From Amycolatopsis jejuensis (GTDB taxonomy: Bacteria > Actinomycetota > Actinomycetes > Mycobacteriales > Pseudonocardiaceae), in contig NZ_JNYZ01000024.1 of the NCBI RefSeq assembly GCF_000717335.1, forward strand, positions 109,014 to 173,013: a stretch of 64,000 nucleotides of DNA, read 5' to 3'. The first letter of the stretch is position 1, and every line of letters begins with the position of its first letter. The notes under the pieces were generated by a model. That model worked only from the letters and a program-made list of their open reading frames with translations, made no database searches and was not told the DNA's origin. This document shows, one piece after another, positions 40,608 through 50,140 of the stretch. Both the position numbers and the translations under genes were made by a program.

Positions 40608-41566
40608 GCAGGCACGGCGGCGCGACCAAGAAGCGCAAGCACGATTCCGGGCCGGAACGCGGCGCGGAGGCGCCCAGTGCGGGTGGCCAGGCGCCCGGCG
40701 GGTACGACGACGGCGGCGCGATCACCGAACCGCTGAAGCCCCCGGAGATCTCGCCGGGCGAGGACATCCAGGCGCTGGTGAAGGACGCCGGGGTCGAGGT
40801 GATGGCGGTCGAGTGGATTTACGAGAAGCTCACCGGGCACACCCTCACCGAGCAGTTCATCAAGCCGATCACCGGGGATTTCTCGAAGATCAGCGGCAAC
40901 GCCGAGGCGTGGCGCAACGTCGCGACGTCGATCAAGGCGTTCTCCACGGTGATGACCGGCAACGAGAAGGTGCTCGCGGAACACTGGACCGGCCCGGCCG
41001 CGCTGGCGCACCGGGCCTATGTGGACGGTGGCTGGCGGGCCGCGCTGACCGCCGAGGCCGGGATCGCCGAGCTGATCGCCAAGGGGTTCGAGCTCCTGGC
41101 GGAGACGTCGAAGAAGCTGGCGGCCAAGGCGTTGGACCTGCTGCGCAGCCTCATCGACCGGCTGCTGGTGATGGCCGCGGAGGCGTGCGTCCCGATCGCA
41201 GGCTGGATCGCCGACGCGATCACCGGGCTCACCGAGATCCTGCCGCTGATCAACGCACTCCTGTCGATCATCGAGATGATCAAGGACATCATCGAGAAGG
41301 TCGGCGAGATGTGGTCGTCGATCAAGGATCTGGGGTCGCAGCTCGCGAAGATCAAAGACGTCCGCAGCATGGGTGACCTGATGGCGGTCGGCAAAGAGGT
41401 CAAGGGCACGGCCGGGGACATCGCCGGGGATGTGAAGGACATCGGCAAGTCGACGCGGGAAATCGGCGAGAAGGCATGGGACGGCGCGAAGGAATCGACC
41501 AAGCAGGCACACAAGAATGCCGAGCGGCGGGCAAGCGGCCGGATCAGCGGGAGCATCGATGACTGA
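40604..41566 (+). CDS. WXG100-like helical protein with membrane-active region, candidate type VII substrate
   Basis: A 320-residue protein. The first ~45 residues are charged and disordered. The segment ~60-150 is helical with a WTG motif (128-130) in VLAEHWTGPAALAHRAYVDGGW, resembling the WxG turn of ESX substrates. Residues ~150-245 are long amphipathic to hydrophobic helices (LLRSLIDRLLVMAAEACVPIAGWIADAITGLTEILPLINALLSIIEMIKDIIEKV). The last ~75 residues are Lys/Asp-rich (GKEVKGTAGDIAGDVKDIGKSTREIG). No toxin domain was recognised. Start and stop both overlap the flanking genes (ATGA; 8-base overlap), so the three genes form one coupled cassette. Confidence 0.65.
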   Translation: MSRHGGATKKRKHDSGPERGAEAPSAGGQAPGGYDDGGAITEPLKPPEISPGEDIQALVKDAGVEVMAVEWIYEKLTGHTLTEQFIKPITGDFSKISGNAEAWRNVATSIKAFSTVMTGNEKVLAEHWTGPAALAHRAYVDGGWRAALTAEAGIAELIAKGFELLAETSKKLAAKALDLLRSLIDRLLVMAAEACVPIAGWIADAITGLTEILPLINALLSIIEMIKDIIEKVGEMWSSIKDLGSQLAKIKDVRSMGDLMAVGKEVKGTAGDIAGDVKDIGKSTREIGEKAWDGAKESTKQAHKNAERRASGRISGSIDD

Positions 41567-42449
41567 CGCCTGGAAGACGCCGGAGATCCGCGAGGCCGAA
41601 GCAGCGCTCGACCGGAGTGTGCGCAGTTCCCGGGAGCTGTTGAAGGAACTGGACAAGATCCGGCTGAAACCGTTGCCGCGACTGGACACTCCGGAACGGG
41701 TGGAGGCAATCAAGAAGGCCGCCTCCCGCCCGGACGCGCCCGCCGAGCTGCGCGTGGTGAAGCGCAAAGTGGACGCGGGCGAGCTGACGTGGGCAGACGT
41801 CGCAACGGGACGAGCTTTCGCCGACCCGGAGGTACGAGCGCTGGCATCGGACCGCCTGGGCGAGGCGAAGGACATCCTGGAGGAACTGGAGGAAGGCCTT
41901 ACGGCGGAGGAGGTTCTGGAAGCACGTACCGGTTCGCGCGACCTTTTGGCGGACGCCCCTTCCCGGCCGGTTTCAGCTTCTCCGGATTCGGCAGAGGATC
42001 CGCTCGCTGATGATGGCTCGGCTCGCCCGGGCGGTTCGGCAGCGGATGCGGCGGATTATGCAGCAACCGATCCACTCGCGGACCACGGCACCGCCCGACC
42101 GGCCCCGGGCGCGCGGGATTATGCAGCAAACGGCCCACACGCCGACCGTCACACATCCCACCGCTCAGCACCAGACGCGGCGGATCATGCAGCAAACCAC
42201 CCACTCACCCCGCCCGGACAATCAGTTCCGCCCAGGCGGCACGGCACCGAACCGGCGGAGGACGACTTCACCGACCCGCTCGCGGAGCGCGGCTCGGAGG
42301 CGTCGCACTCGCCCGGGTCGCCGCCATCCCCGTCATCCCGGCCAAGCCCGCCATCCTCGCCGTCCGGGTCGCCGCCGTCGGCTGGGCGGCGGGTTCGGCG
42401 GGAGGACCCTGGCGATGACGACTACTTCGGTAACTCCCCCCTCGGCTGA
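41559..42449 (+). CDS. Cassette protein with helical head and acidic/Pro repetitive tail
   Basis: A 296-residue protein that I do not recognise. Residues 1-~125 are helical and charged (EAALDRSVRSSRELLKELDKIRLK, then VKRKVDAGELTWADVATGRAFADPEVRALASDRLGEAKDILEELEEGL). The remainder is disordered, with three loose repeats of DYAATDPLADHGTARPA type followed by a Ser/Pro run and an acidic end DDDYFGNSPLG. It overlaps the preceding WXG-like gene by 8 bases and so is co-translated. By analogy with type VII loci it could be a chaperone or partner of the preceding protein, but this is inference only. Confidence 0.6.
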   Translation: MTDAWKTPEIREAEAALDRSVRSSRELLKELDKIRLKPLPRLDTPERVEAIKKAASRPDAPAELRVVKRKVDAGELTWADVATGRAFADPEVRALASDRLGEAKDILEELEEGLTAEEVLEARTGSRDLLADAPSRPVSASPDSAEDPLADDGSARPGGSAADAADYAATDPLADHGTARPAPGARDYAANGPHADRHTSHRSAPDAADHAANHPLTPPGQSVPPRRHGTEPAEDDFTDPLAERGSEASHSPGSPPSPSSRPSPPSSPSGSPPSAGRRVRREDPGDDDYFGNSPLG

Positions 42450-42518
42450 GCGACTGACCAGCTGAGCGGCTGAGCAGGAACGCTTGACCTGGCCCGATGC
42501 CGCGCCGCAGGGTTACGT

Positions 42519-45215
42519 GTGAGCACTGAGGTGTCCTTCCGCCTGCTGGGTCCGGTGACTGCGCTCGACGGCACCGGTGCCCCGCTGGCGCTCGGGAGTC
42601 CGCGCCGCCGGGCGGTGCTGGCTGCGTTGCTGCTGGAGCGGGGCCGGAGCCTGCCGGTGGAGCAACTGGTCGAGTTGCTGTGGCCGGCTCCGGCGCCGTC
42701 CTCCGCGGCGACGATGGTGCACGGGGCGGTCGCGGCGTTACGGCGCGCGCTCGGTCCCCGGACACTGATCACGCGCGACGGCGGGTACGCGGCCGAGGTA
42801 CCGGCCCAGCAGGTGGACGTCGCGCGGTTCGAGGCTGCGGTGGCGGAGGCGCGGCGCGACCTCGAAGCGCCGGGGAAAGCCGCAAAGCTACTCGCCAACG
42901 CACTGGCCGAGTGGCGTGGTCCGGCGCTCGCCGGCGTCGAAGAGACGTTCGCCCGCGTGGCGGCCCGGCATTTGGACGAGCTGCGCGTCGAGGCGCGCGC
43001 CCTCCTTGCCGACGCCGAACTCCGGCTGGGTCACCACCGCGCGATCGTGGCCGAGCTCGAGACGCTGGCTGCCGAGCATCCGCTGCGCGAGGACGTCTGC
43101 GAGCTGCTGATGCTCGCGCTGTACCGCTGCGGTCGGCAGGCTGAAGCGCTGGCGGCGTACCGGCACCTGCGGACGGTGCTCGCCACAGAGCTGGGCGTCG
43201 AACCGGAAAAGCGGCTGAACGATCTCCATCTCGCGGTGCTGCGGCACGATCCGGAGTTGCACCCGGCAAGCACCGCCGTCGTACCCGCTCCGCTCGGCTC
43301 GTTCGTCGGGCGCGCCGCGGACCTCGAACAACTCAACGCTCTGCTGCAGACACATCGGCTGGTCACGCTGACCGGTCCGGGCGGGGTCGGGAAAACCAGG
43401 CTGGCAACGGAAATCGCGTGCCGGGAAGCCGGTGCGGTGGTCGTCGATCTCGCCCCGCTCGCCGACGCGGCCCTGATGCCGGGGCTGGTCGCCGAGGCGC
43501 TGGGCGTGCGGGCCGAGCCTGGGCAGCCATTGGTCCGGACCATTGCGGCTTCGCTCGACGGGCGACCGGCCCTGCTCGTGCTGGACAACTGCGAGCATCT
43601 CGTGGCCGAAACCGCAACGCTCGTACAGCTTTTGCTCGCCACAGCAGCACCGCTGCGGGTGGTGGCGACCAGCCGCGAAACCCTTGGCGTACCGGGCGAA
43701 CGGGTCTATGCAGTACGGCCGCTCGCCGCGGAAGGGGCCGCCGTGCAGCTCTTCGAGGATCGCGCCGCGGCTGCCGGGTCCGGATTCACCGTGACCGCCG
43801 ACAACGAGGCGCTCGTTGCCGAATTGTGCCGCCGGCTGGACGGTTTGCCGCTCGCCATCGAACTGGCCGCCGCCCGCGCGGCGACGCTCCCGCTCACGAA
43901 ACTCGTCGACGGCCTCCGCGAACCGTTCGCGCTCTTGGAATCCGTCACGCGCGCCGCCGACCCGCGCCACCGCAGTCTCGCGGCGACCTTGGCCTGGGGA
44001 CACGCGTTGCTCGGAGCCGCCGAGCGGACCCTGTTCGCCCGGCTTTCCGTCTTCCCCGGGCAGTTCGACCTCGCGGCGGCCAACGCGGTCAGCGACGGCT
44101 CGGCCGAGCTTCCGCTGGCGCGGCTCGTGGCGTCCTCGCTGGTGCAGTTCGACGAGCAGCGATACCGGCTGCTGGAGACCGTGCGAGCCTACGCGTCCGG
44201 TCAGCTCGGTCCGGACAGCCGGGTCGCCGAACAGCACGCCGCCCACTACCTCGCCGTGGCCGAAGAGGCGCAGGCACGGCTGTTCGCGCCGCATTCGGGA
44301 CAGTGGCTCGAACGGCTGCACACCGAACGCGCCAACTTACGAGCTGCTTTGGCCTGGTCGTTCGCTCACGACTCACAACGCGGGGTACGCCTGGTCAATT
44401 GCCTATGGCACTACTGGGATCTCCGAGGCGCGCGGGACGAGGGCCTGTACTGGCTCCGCAAGGCCCTCGCGTCCGTCGACTCGGGAACCCAGCGCCTGCC
44501 GCTGCTGGCCGCGGCTTCCCTGCTACACCTGGGCCGCGCCGATCTCGCCGACACCGAACGGCTGGCGGGCGAGCAACTCGCGCTCGGGCGAAAGCACGAC
44601 GAACCATCCTGGACGGGCGATGCGCTGGCATTGCTCGCCACCGTCGACTGGGCCCGTGGCCGCTACGACCGCGCCCAGCAGCGGTACGAAGACGGCGTCA
44701 GCCTGTCGCTGGCCGGAGGCGATGTCTGGGGCGCTTCGCTCGCCGAGGCCCAGCTCGCCCGGCTGCACCGCGACCGTCGCGAACCCGACGCGGCGCGCGC
44801 CGTGGCCCTGCAAGCGCTGGCCCATGCGGAGGAGGTCGGCGAGAGCATCGCGCGTGGCCTGGCGCGCGACGTCCTGGCTTCGATCGAGCACCGGTGGGGC
44901 GACGCCGAGCAGGCCGCCCGGCTGGCCGACGAAGCGTTGGCGCGGTACCGCGAGGTCAGCTACGCGGAGGGCGAAGCTTCGGCGCTGCGGCTGGCCGCGA
45001 AGATCGCGCTCGCCGCATCCCGGACCGCCGATGCGCGAGCCGCTCTGCAGGCCGCCCTCGAGGTCTGCCGCCGCATCGGACATCGCGCCGGAACGGCAGA
45101 AGCTCTCGAAGGGCTCGCCGAGGTCGCCGACCGTCCCGACCAGGCCGCGGCGCTCAACGCCGAAGCCGCCCGGCTGCGCGACGAGACAGGTATCCCGCGA
45201 TTAGCCGACGATTAG
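42519..45215 (+). CDS. AfsR/SARP-type transcriptional regulator (BTAD + NB-ARC + TPR)
   Basis: An 898-residue regulator. The N-terminal OmpR-like DNA-binding domain (~5-95: SFRLLGPVTALDGTG..., LPVEQLVELLWP, ALRRALG) is followed by a bacterial transcriptional activation domain (~100-245, ALYRCGRQAEALAAYRHLRTVLATELGVEPEKRLNDLH). The NB-ARC-like ATPase follows, with P-loop LTGPGGVGKTRLA near 285-297 and Walker B PALLVLDNCEHLV. The C-terminus is a TPR-like solenoid. Such proteins activate antibiotic or secondary-metabolite clusters in actinomycetes; no cluster is adjacent, but the FAD oxidase 44 bp downstream on the same strand is a candidate target. The start is the GTG at 42519. Confidence 0.92.
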   Translation: MSTEVSFRLLGPVTALDGTGAPLALGSPRRRAVLAALLLERGRSLPVEQLVELLWPAPAPSSAATMVHGAVAALRRALGPRTLITRDGGYAAEVPAQQVDVARFEAAVAEARRDLEAPGKAAKLLANALAEWRGPALAGVEETFARVAARHLDELRVEARALLADAELRLGHHRAIVAELETLAAEHPLREDVCELLMLALYRCGRQAEALAAYRHLRTVLATELGVEPEKRLNDLHLAVLRHDPELHPASTAVVPAPLGSFVGRAADLEQLNALLQTHRLVTLTGPGGVGKTRLATEIACREAGAVVVDLAPLADAALMPGLVAEALGVRAEPGQPLVRTIAASLDGRPALLVLDNCEHLVAETATLVQLLLATAAPLRVVATSRETLGVPGERVYAVRPLAAEGAAVQLFEDRAAAAGSGFTVTADNEALVAELCRRLDGLPLAIELAAARAATLPLTKLVDGLREPFALLESVTRAADPRHRSLAATLAWGHALLGAAERTLFARLSVFPGQFDLAAANAVSDGSAELPLARLVASSLVQFDEQRYRLLETVRAYASGQLGPDSRVAEQHAAHYLAVAEEAQARLFAPHSGQWLERLHTERANLRAALAWSFAHDSQRGVRLVNCLWHYWDLRGARDEGLYWLRKALASVDSGTQRLPLLAAASLLHLGRADLADTERLAGEQLALGRKHDEPSWTGDALALLATVDWARGRYDRAQQRYEDGVSLSLAGGDVWGASLAEAQLARLHRDRREPDAARAVALQALAHAEEVGESIARGLARDVLASIEHRWGDAEQAARLADEALARYREVSYAEGEASALRLAAKIALAASRTADARAALQAALEVCRRIGHRAGTAEALEGLAEVADRPDQAAALNAEAARLRDETGIPRLADD

Positions 45216-45259
45216 CCCGGGTCACGAGACTGGGTCGCGAACCCGACCAGGAGGCTGCC

Positions 45260-46582
45260 ATGACCGCGATCGCCGACCTCGCCGTTCCCGCTGTCCGCCC
45301 CGGCGATCCCGGGTACGACGACGCCCGCGCGGTGTTCAACGCCATGATCGACCGCCGTCCGCTGGCGATTCTGCGCTGCCGCAACGCCACCGACGTCGCC
45401 GCGGGAATCCGGTACGCCCGCACGCACGACCTGCCGCTGGCTGTGCGCAGCGGCGGGCACGGAGTAGCCGGAAATGCCGTGTGCGACGGCGGAATCGTGC
45501 TCGACCTGTCCGGGATGAAGACCGTGACGGTCGAGCCCGGGCAGCGGCTCGCGCGCGCCGGGGCCGGGCTGCTGCTCGGCGACCTCGACGCCGCCACCCA
45601 GCGCCACGGCCTTGCCACACCGCTCGGCGTCATGTCGGGAACCGGCATTGCCGGGCTCACCCTCGGCCGCGGGCTCGGCTGGCTCAACGGCTCGCGCGGC
45701 CTGGCGTGCGACAACCTGATCGGCGCCGAGGTGGTGACCGCCGACGGCGACATTCTGGCCGTGGGACACGATTCCGACCTGCTCTGGGGACTGCGCGGCG
45801 GCAGCGGCAACCTCGGCGTCGTGACGCAGTTCCACTATCGCCTGCACCCGGTCACGCAGGTCCTCGCGGGAGCGCTGACCTACCCATGGTCCGCCGCGCG
45901 CGATGTCCTGCACGAGCACCATCGCTTCATGACCGACGCCCCCGACGAGCTGACCAGCTCGGTCTCGCTTGGCATCGACGCCGACGGAAACCCGGGCGTC
46001 ACCCTGATCGTCTGCTGGTCCGGCGATCTCGACGAGGGCGAGCGCGTACTCCGGCCACTGCGTGCTTTCGGCTCACCCCGCGAGGATTCCGTCGCGCCGA
46101 TTTCCTACCTGGACTGGCAACGCCTGCCCGACGCCAGTTTCCCACGCGGACGTCAGCATTACTGGAAGTCCGGCTACCTGCGCCACCTCACCGACGCTGC
46201 CGTCGACGCCCTGCTCACTCTCGCGCCGACCATCCCGGTCCCGGAAACCGGCATCGGCCTGCAAGGCCTGCGCGGCGCCGCCGCCCGCGTGCCGGTGGAC
46301 GCCACCGCGTTCCCGCACCGCACCCCGCAGTACGACCTGCTCATCCTGGCCCAATGGACCGACCCGGCCCGCACCGACGAGCTCGTGAGCTGGGCCCGTC
46401 GCGCGTTCGATTCCCTGGCACCGCACCTGGAAGACGCGGTGTACGTCAACAACCTCGGCAACGAAGGCGCGGACCGCGTCAAATCCGCTTACGGCCCCAA
46501 CCACCGCCGCCTGGCCGTACTCAAACGCACTTACGATCCGGCCAATGTGTTCCGGCTGAACCACAACGTGGCACCGGGGTGA
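45260..46582 (+). CDS. Berberine-bridge-enzyme-like FAD-dependent oxidoreductase
   Basis: A 440-residue oxidase of the VAO/PCMH flavoprotein superfamily. The FAD-binding domain has the covalent-flavin His in VRSGGHGVAGNAVCDGGIVLDLS. The position that carries the second, cysteinyl flavin link in bicovalent members (C-x-T-V-G in plant enzymes) reads LGVMSGTGIAGLTLG, so a single His link is predicted. The substrate domain leads to the BBE C-terminal motif TYDPANVFRLNHNVAPG. Such enzymes oxidise sugars, alkaloids or polyketides, often in secondary metabolism, which fits the SARP regulator just upstream. The ATG at 45260 follows AGGAGG. It is convergent with lgt, with only 7 bases between stops. 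Confidence 0.9.
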   Translation: MTAIADLAVPAVRPGDPGYDDARAVFNAMIDRRPLAILRCRNATDVAAGIRYARTHDLPLAVRSGGHGVAGNAVCDGGIVLDLSGMKTVTVEPGQRLARAGAGLLLGDLDAATQRHGLATPLGVMSGTGIAGLTLGRGLGWLNGSRGLACDNLIGAEVVTADGDILAVGHDSDLLWGLRGGSGNLGVVTQFHYRLHPVTQVLAGALTYPWSAARDVLHEHHRFMTDAPDELTSSVSLGIDADGNPGVTLIVCWSGDLDEGERVLRPLRAFGSPREDSVAPISYLDWQRLPDASFPRGRQHYWKSGYLRHLTDAAVDALLTLAPTIPVPETGIGLQGLRGAAARVPVDATAFPHRTPQYDLLILAQWTDPARTDELVSWARRAFDSLAPHLEDAVYVNNLGNEGADRVKSAYGPNHRRLAVLKRTYDPANVFRLNHNVAPG

Positions 46583-46589
46583 TCCCGGC

Positions 46590-47636
46590 TCAGGACTTCT
46601 CGGACTTGCCGTTCTCGCCGGAAGACGACCCGGCGTCGACCTTGGTTTCCTGAGCCTGGTCCCCGGCCTGGTCCTCGGCCTGGTCCGGCTTCTCGTCAGG
46701 CTTCGGGTCGGGCTTCTCGTCACCGGCGGGCGGCTCCGCCCCGTCCGAGTCGTCTCCCTTGCTCCGCAACGTTTCCGACGCCTCCCGCGGCCCGCGGCGA
46801 CCGGCGAGCACGAAGTACACCACCGCACCCGCGAAGAGCAGGATCGACGTCCACACGTTGACCCGCAGTCCCAGGATGTGGTTCGCCGTGTCGGTACGCA
46901 TCAGCTCGATCCAGCAGCGACCGACCGTGTACCCCGCGACGTACAGGGCGAACGCGCGGCCGTGGCCGAGCTTGAAACGGCGGTCGGCCCACACCACGAC
47001 CAGCGCGATCAGCAGGTTCCAGATCAGCTCGTACAGGAACGTCGGGTGCACCGGGCTGTCCGGCAGCGGGATGTTCCCGGTCGCGACGCCGCCGAGGGCG
47101 TCCGGGGCGCCGGTCACCGGGTCGAAGCGCTGGTAGATCTCCAGGCCCCACGGCAGATCGGTGTGCGCGCCGTACAGTTCCTGGTTGAAGTAGTTGCCGA
47201 GCCGCCCGATGGCCTGCGCCACGATGATGCCCGGCGCGACCGCGTCCGCCAGCGCGGCCAGCGGGATTTCCTTGCGGCGGCAGGCGATCAGCGCGCCGAC
47301 CGCACCCAGCGCGATCGCGCCCCAGATGCCGAGACCGCCGTCCCAGATCGCGAACGCGTTCCACGGGTTCTTGCCCTCGACGAAGTACAGCTCCGGGTCG
47401 GTGATGACGTGGTACAGCCGCCCGCCGACGAGTCCGAACGGCACCGCGAACACGGCGATGTCGAGCACGGTCCCCTTCGTGCCGCCGCGCGCCACCCAGC
47501 GCCGTTCGCCCCACCAGATCGCGACGATGATGCCGGCGATGATGCAGAGCGCGTAGGCACGGATGGGGATCGGTCCCAGGTGCCAGACGCCGCGGTCAGG
47601 ACTCGGGATCGTGGCCAGGAAGGCTGCGGAGTACAC
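46590..47636 (-). CDS. lgt: Prolipoprotein diacylglyceryl transferase
   Basis: A 348-residue polytopic membrane enzyme that transfers diacylglycerol to the lipobox Cys of prelipoproteins. The Lgt signature IGRLGNYFNQELYGAHTDLPWGLEIY and the H-containing HPTFLYELIWNLLIALVVVW are present, as is RLYHVITDPELYF. Seven hydrophobic segments span ~25-285. The last ~65 residues are a soluble Asp/Glu/Lys/Pro-rich tail (DEKPDPKPDEKPDQAEDQAGDQAQ) typical of actinobacterial Lgt. The GTG at 47636 gives MYSAAFLATIPSP. Lgt usually follows trpA directly in actinobacteria; here about 5 kb of other genes separate them. Confidence 0.96.
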   Translation of the reverse strand: MYSAAFLATIPSPDRGVWHLGPIPIRAYALCIIAGIIVAIWWGERRWVARGGTKGTVLDIAVFAVPFGLVGGRLYHVITDPELYFVEGKNPWNAFAIWDGGLGIWGAIALGAVGALIACRRKEIPLAALADAVAPGIIVAQAIGRLGNYFNQELYGAHTDLPWGLEIYQRFDPVTGAPDALGGVATGNIPLPDSPVHPTFLYELIWNLLIALVVVWADRRFKLGHGRAFALYVAGYTVGRCWIELMRTDTANHILGLRVNVWTSILLFAGAVVYFVLAGRRGPREASETLRSKGDDSDGAEPPAGDEKPDPKPDEKPDQAEDQAGDQAQETKVDAGSSSGENGKSEKS

Positions 47637-47715
47637 GCGGCCACCGTAGCGCGTCGGCCGCGGGCCGTGGTCCCGGTGCCGCCGAACCCTTCGTCAAGAC
47701 CTGGTCACAGCCCGG

Positions 47716-48894
47716 TCACGGCCGCTCCGGGTACTCCGGATCGGACACCGCGGCGAGGTACCCGGCCAGCAGCGCGTTCGCGACCTGCCCGACCGCGTCG
47801 TCCTCGGGCAGGAACACTTCGTCGTGCAGGCTGGGCGCGCCCGCCGTCTCGCCGAGGCCGACGAACAGCATCAGGCCGCGGGTGCCGCCACCGCAGTAGT
47901 GCGCGAAGTCGTCGGCGCCGAAGGAGCGGAAGTCCACGTCTACGTCCGCGCCGCCGCGCACCAGCCACGTCTGCGCGGCCGCGGCCAGTGCCGGGTCGTT
48001 CACCAGTACTGGCTCGCACGGGCTGATCCGCAGGTCGGCAGTACAGCCGTAGGCGCGCGCGGTGGCGTGCACGATGTCGGTGAGCGCCTCCAGCGCCTGG
48101 TCCCGGTCGCTGGCGCGCATGAGCCGCAGCGAACCGAACGCCGACGCACTGTTCGGCACCACGTTCGCCGCCGTGCCCGCGCGGATCCGGCCCACCGTGC
48201 ACACCGTGCCGTGCACCGGGTCGATCCGGCGGCTCGCGATCTGCTGCAGGCTCACCACCAGCTGGCTGAGCGCGAGCACCGGGTCACGCAGCAGATGCGG
48301 GTACCCGGCGTGCCCGCCCTGGCCGTGCAGCACGATCTCGAACTCGTCGGTGGACGCGTTCACCGGCCCGGGCGCCGCCGAAACGACGCCATACGGCAGC
48401 CGCGGCTGGACGTGCGCGCCGATCACCGTATCGACCGCGTGCTCCTCGAGTACACCGGATTCGACCAGGTCCAGCGCACCGGACGGCGACGTCTCCTCCC
48501 GCGGCTGCAGCACCGCGACCAGCGGACGCGGGGTGCTGACCTCCCGGGCCGCCCGGCAGACCGCGACCAGTGCGGCGAGGTGCACGTCGTGGCCGCAGGC
48601 GTGCATCAGCCCGGTCTTCGACGCCCACGGCACGCCAGTGCGCTCGTCGACCGGCAGCGCGTCCAGCTCGGCCCTCAGCGCGACAGCCGGACCGGGATGC
48701 TCACCCGGCAGCTCGATCAGCCGCCCGGTGCTCGCGACCCGCTCCGCGTCGCCACCGATCGCCGCCGCCACGATGCGCGCAGTGTCCTCCTCGTCGCCCG
48801 ACCCGCGCGGGTCGGCATGCAGCCGATGCCGCAGCTCGACCGCGGCGGGCAGCTCCTCGACCAGCGCGGCCCGCCACTGCTCGACGAAATCCAT
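47716..48894 (-). CDS. M20-family amidohydrolase (aminoacylase/hippurate hydrolase-like)
   Basis: A 392-residue M20D-type metallohydrolase. The first metal-binding block is GLMHACGHDVHLAALVA and a second is VLQPREETSPSGALDLVESG (Glu-Glu). The lid-domain opening GHAGYPHLLRDPVLALSQLVVSLQQI and SFGADDFAHYC follow. Relatives remove acyl or aminoacyl groups from amino-acid conjugates. The start is the ATG at 48894, which shares bases with the TGA of the upstream amidohydrolase gene (with a GTG at 48897 as alternative), so the two are coupled. With the NodGS-type gene pair it suggests a small pathway acting on amide or γ-glutamyl conjugates (inference). Confidence 0.88.
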   Translation of the reverse strand: MDFVEQWRAALVEELPAAVELRHRLHADPRGSGDEEDTARIVAAAIGGDAERVASTGRLIELPGEHPGPAVALRAELDALPVDERTGVPWASKTGLMHACGHDVHLAALVAVCRAAREVSTPRPLVAVLQPREETSPSGALDLVESGVLEEHAVDTVIGAHVQPRLPYGVVSAAPGPVNASTDEFEIVLHGQGGHAGYPHLLRDPVLALSQLVVSLQQIASRRIDPVHGTVCTVGRIRAGTAANVVPNSASAFGSLRLMRASDRDQALEALTDIVHATARAYGCTADLRISPCEPVLVNDPALAAAAQTWLVRGGADVDVDFRSFGADDFAHYCGGGTRGLMLFVGLGETAGAPSLHDEVFLPEDDAVGQVANALLAGYLAAVSDPEYPERP

Positions 48895-50030
48895 CACCGC
48901 TCCAGCCGGTAGATCCGGGCCGCGTTTTCGTGTCCGGCCAAGCGGGACAGCCGGATCGCGTCCACTTCGGACAGTGCGTCGGCGGCAAGGGCGGCGCGCA
49001 GGAAGTCCGACAGTCCTTGCCGGAACAGCGCGGTACCCAGGTGGTACAGCTCGGCCAGCCCGAACGCGTCGGTGGAGAACAGCAGCTTGCCGAACGGCGC
49101 TACCTCCAGCACCTCGGCGAGGATTGCGGGCGCGCGGAAACCGGCGTTGTGCGTGATCAGACCGACGTCGACGAACACGTGCTCGAAGACCTGCGCGAGG
49201 TACGCGGCGTTGCGGTGGAACGGATAGTTGTGCAGCAGCAGGATCGGCACCCCGGCGTCGCGGGTCGCGCGCAGCAGGGCGGTGAGCCGGAGCGGATCGC
49301 AGCGATGGAGGTCGACGTCGGCATCGCCGTAGCCGACGTGGAACTGCACGGGCAGCCGACGGTCGATTCCGGCCCAGATCAGATGGCGGTGCAGCACCTC
49401 GTCGGCCAGCCTGGGTGCTTGTCCGGTGTCGACGCGCGCGAGCCAGCGCCCGGCGGCATCGGCGACCTCGTCCGGTTCCGGACGTTCCCCGGACAGCTCG
49501 AGCCCCACGCGGTACGCCGCAATCGACTTCACCCCGACTGCATTTGCGGTGCGACGATCGAGCTCGGCCGCGAAATCCGCAGTGAACCCGGCGGCGGTGG
49601 TCCCTTTCCGCACCACGTCTTCCGCGACCTGTTCCAGCCGGACCACCTCATGGGCGCGAGCGTCGGCGAGGTCGGCGAATTCCGTGGTGGCAGTGAGGGA
49701 TTCGGGCAGGAATCCGCTGTCGAGCAGGTAGTCGGTGGTGCCGCTGGCGCGCAGAAAACGTCGGTTGACCTCCTCCGCGCCCAGTTCGGCGCGACGCGCG
49801 AGGTAGTCGTCGGCCGGGGCGTGCTTCGGCAAGTCCAGCACGGGCGCGCAGCGTTCGCGCACGGCGAGGCCGATGAGCGAGTCGAACAACGACACGCCCA
49901 GCGGCGACACGGTGTCTGCCTCGGTGAGCATCCGCTCGAAGCCGTCGCGATCGACGCCGCGGGTGCGTACGCCGTGGCAATGGTGGTCGACCAGCGGCAG
50001 GTCGGCCACGAAATCCAGCAGTCCGGTCAT
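48894..50030 (-). CDS. Amidohydrolase, NodGS/FluG-type N-terminal domain as a separate protein
   Basis: A 378-residue metal-dependent hydrolase (amidohydrolase_2 fold). Likely metal-site segments are LPLVDHHCHGV at the N-terminus, VQFHVGYGDADVDLH, ILLLHNYPFHRNAAYLA and FGKLLFSTDAFGLAELYHLG. The last segments closely resemble the amidohydrolase half of plant nodulin/GS (NodGS) and fungal FluG proteins, in which this domain is fused to a glutamine-synthetase-like domain. Here the GS-like partner is a separate divergent gene starting 294 bp away. The ATG at 50030 begins MTGLLDFVADLPLVDHH. The TGA overlaps the M20 gene start. Confidence 0.88.
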   Translation of the reverse strand: MTGLLDFVADLPLVDHHCHGVRTRGVDRDGFERMLTEADTVSPLGVSLFDSLIGLAVRERCAPVLDLPKHAPADDYLARRAELGAEEVNRRFLRASGTTDYLLDSGFLPESLTATTEFADLADARAHEVVRLEQVAEDVVRKGTTAAGFTADFAAELDRRTANAVGVKSIAAYRVGLELSGERPEPDEVADAAGRWLARVDTGQAPRLADEVLHRHLIWAGIDRRLPVQFHVGYGDADVDLHRCDPLRLTALLRATRDAGVPILLLHNYPFHRNAAYLAQVFEHVFVDVGLITHNAGFRAPAILAEVLEVAPFGKLLFSTDAFGLAELYHLGTALFRQGLSDFLRAALAADALSEVDAIRLSRLAGHENAARIYRLER

Positions 50031-50140
50031 ACGACTCCCTCGGCAAGCCTCTTCCCCACCCTACGGGCGAACCCGGACGCCGCGACGACGACCGCCGGAG
50101 CAGCGGAACCCCCTGGACGCAACCAGATCCGCGCGGAGGC

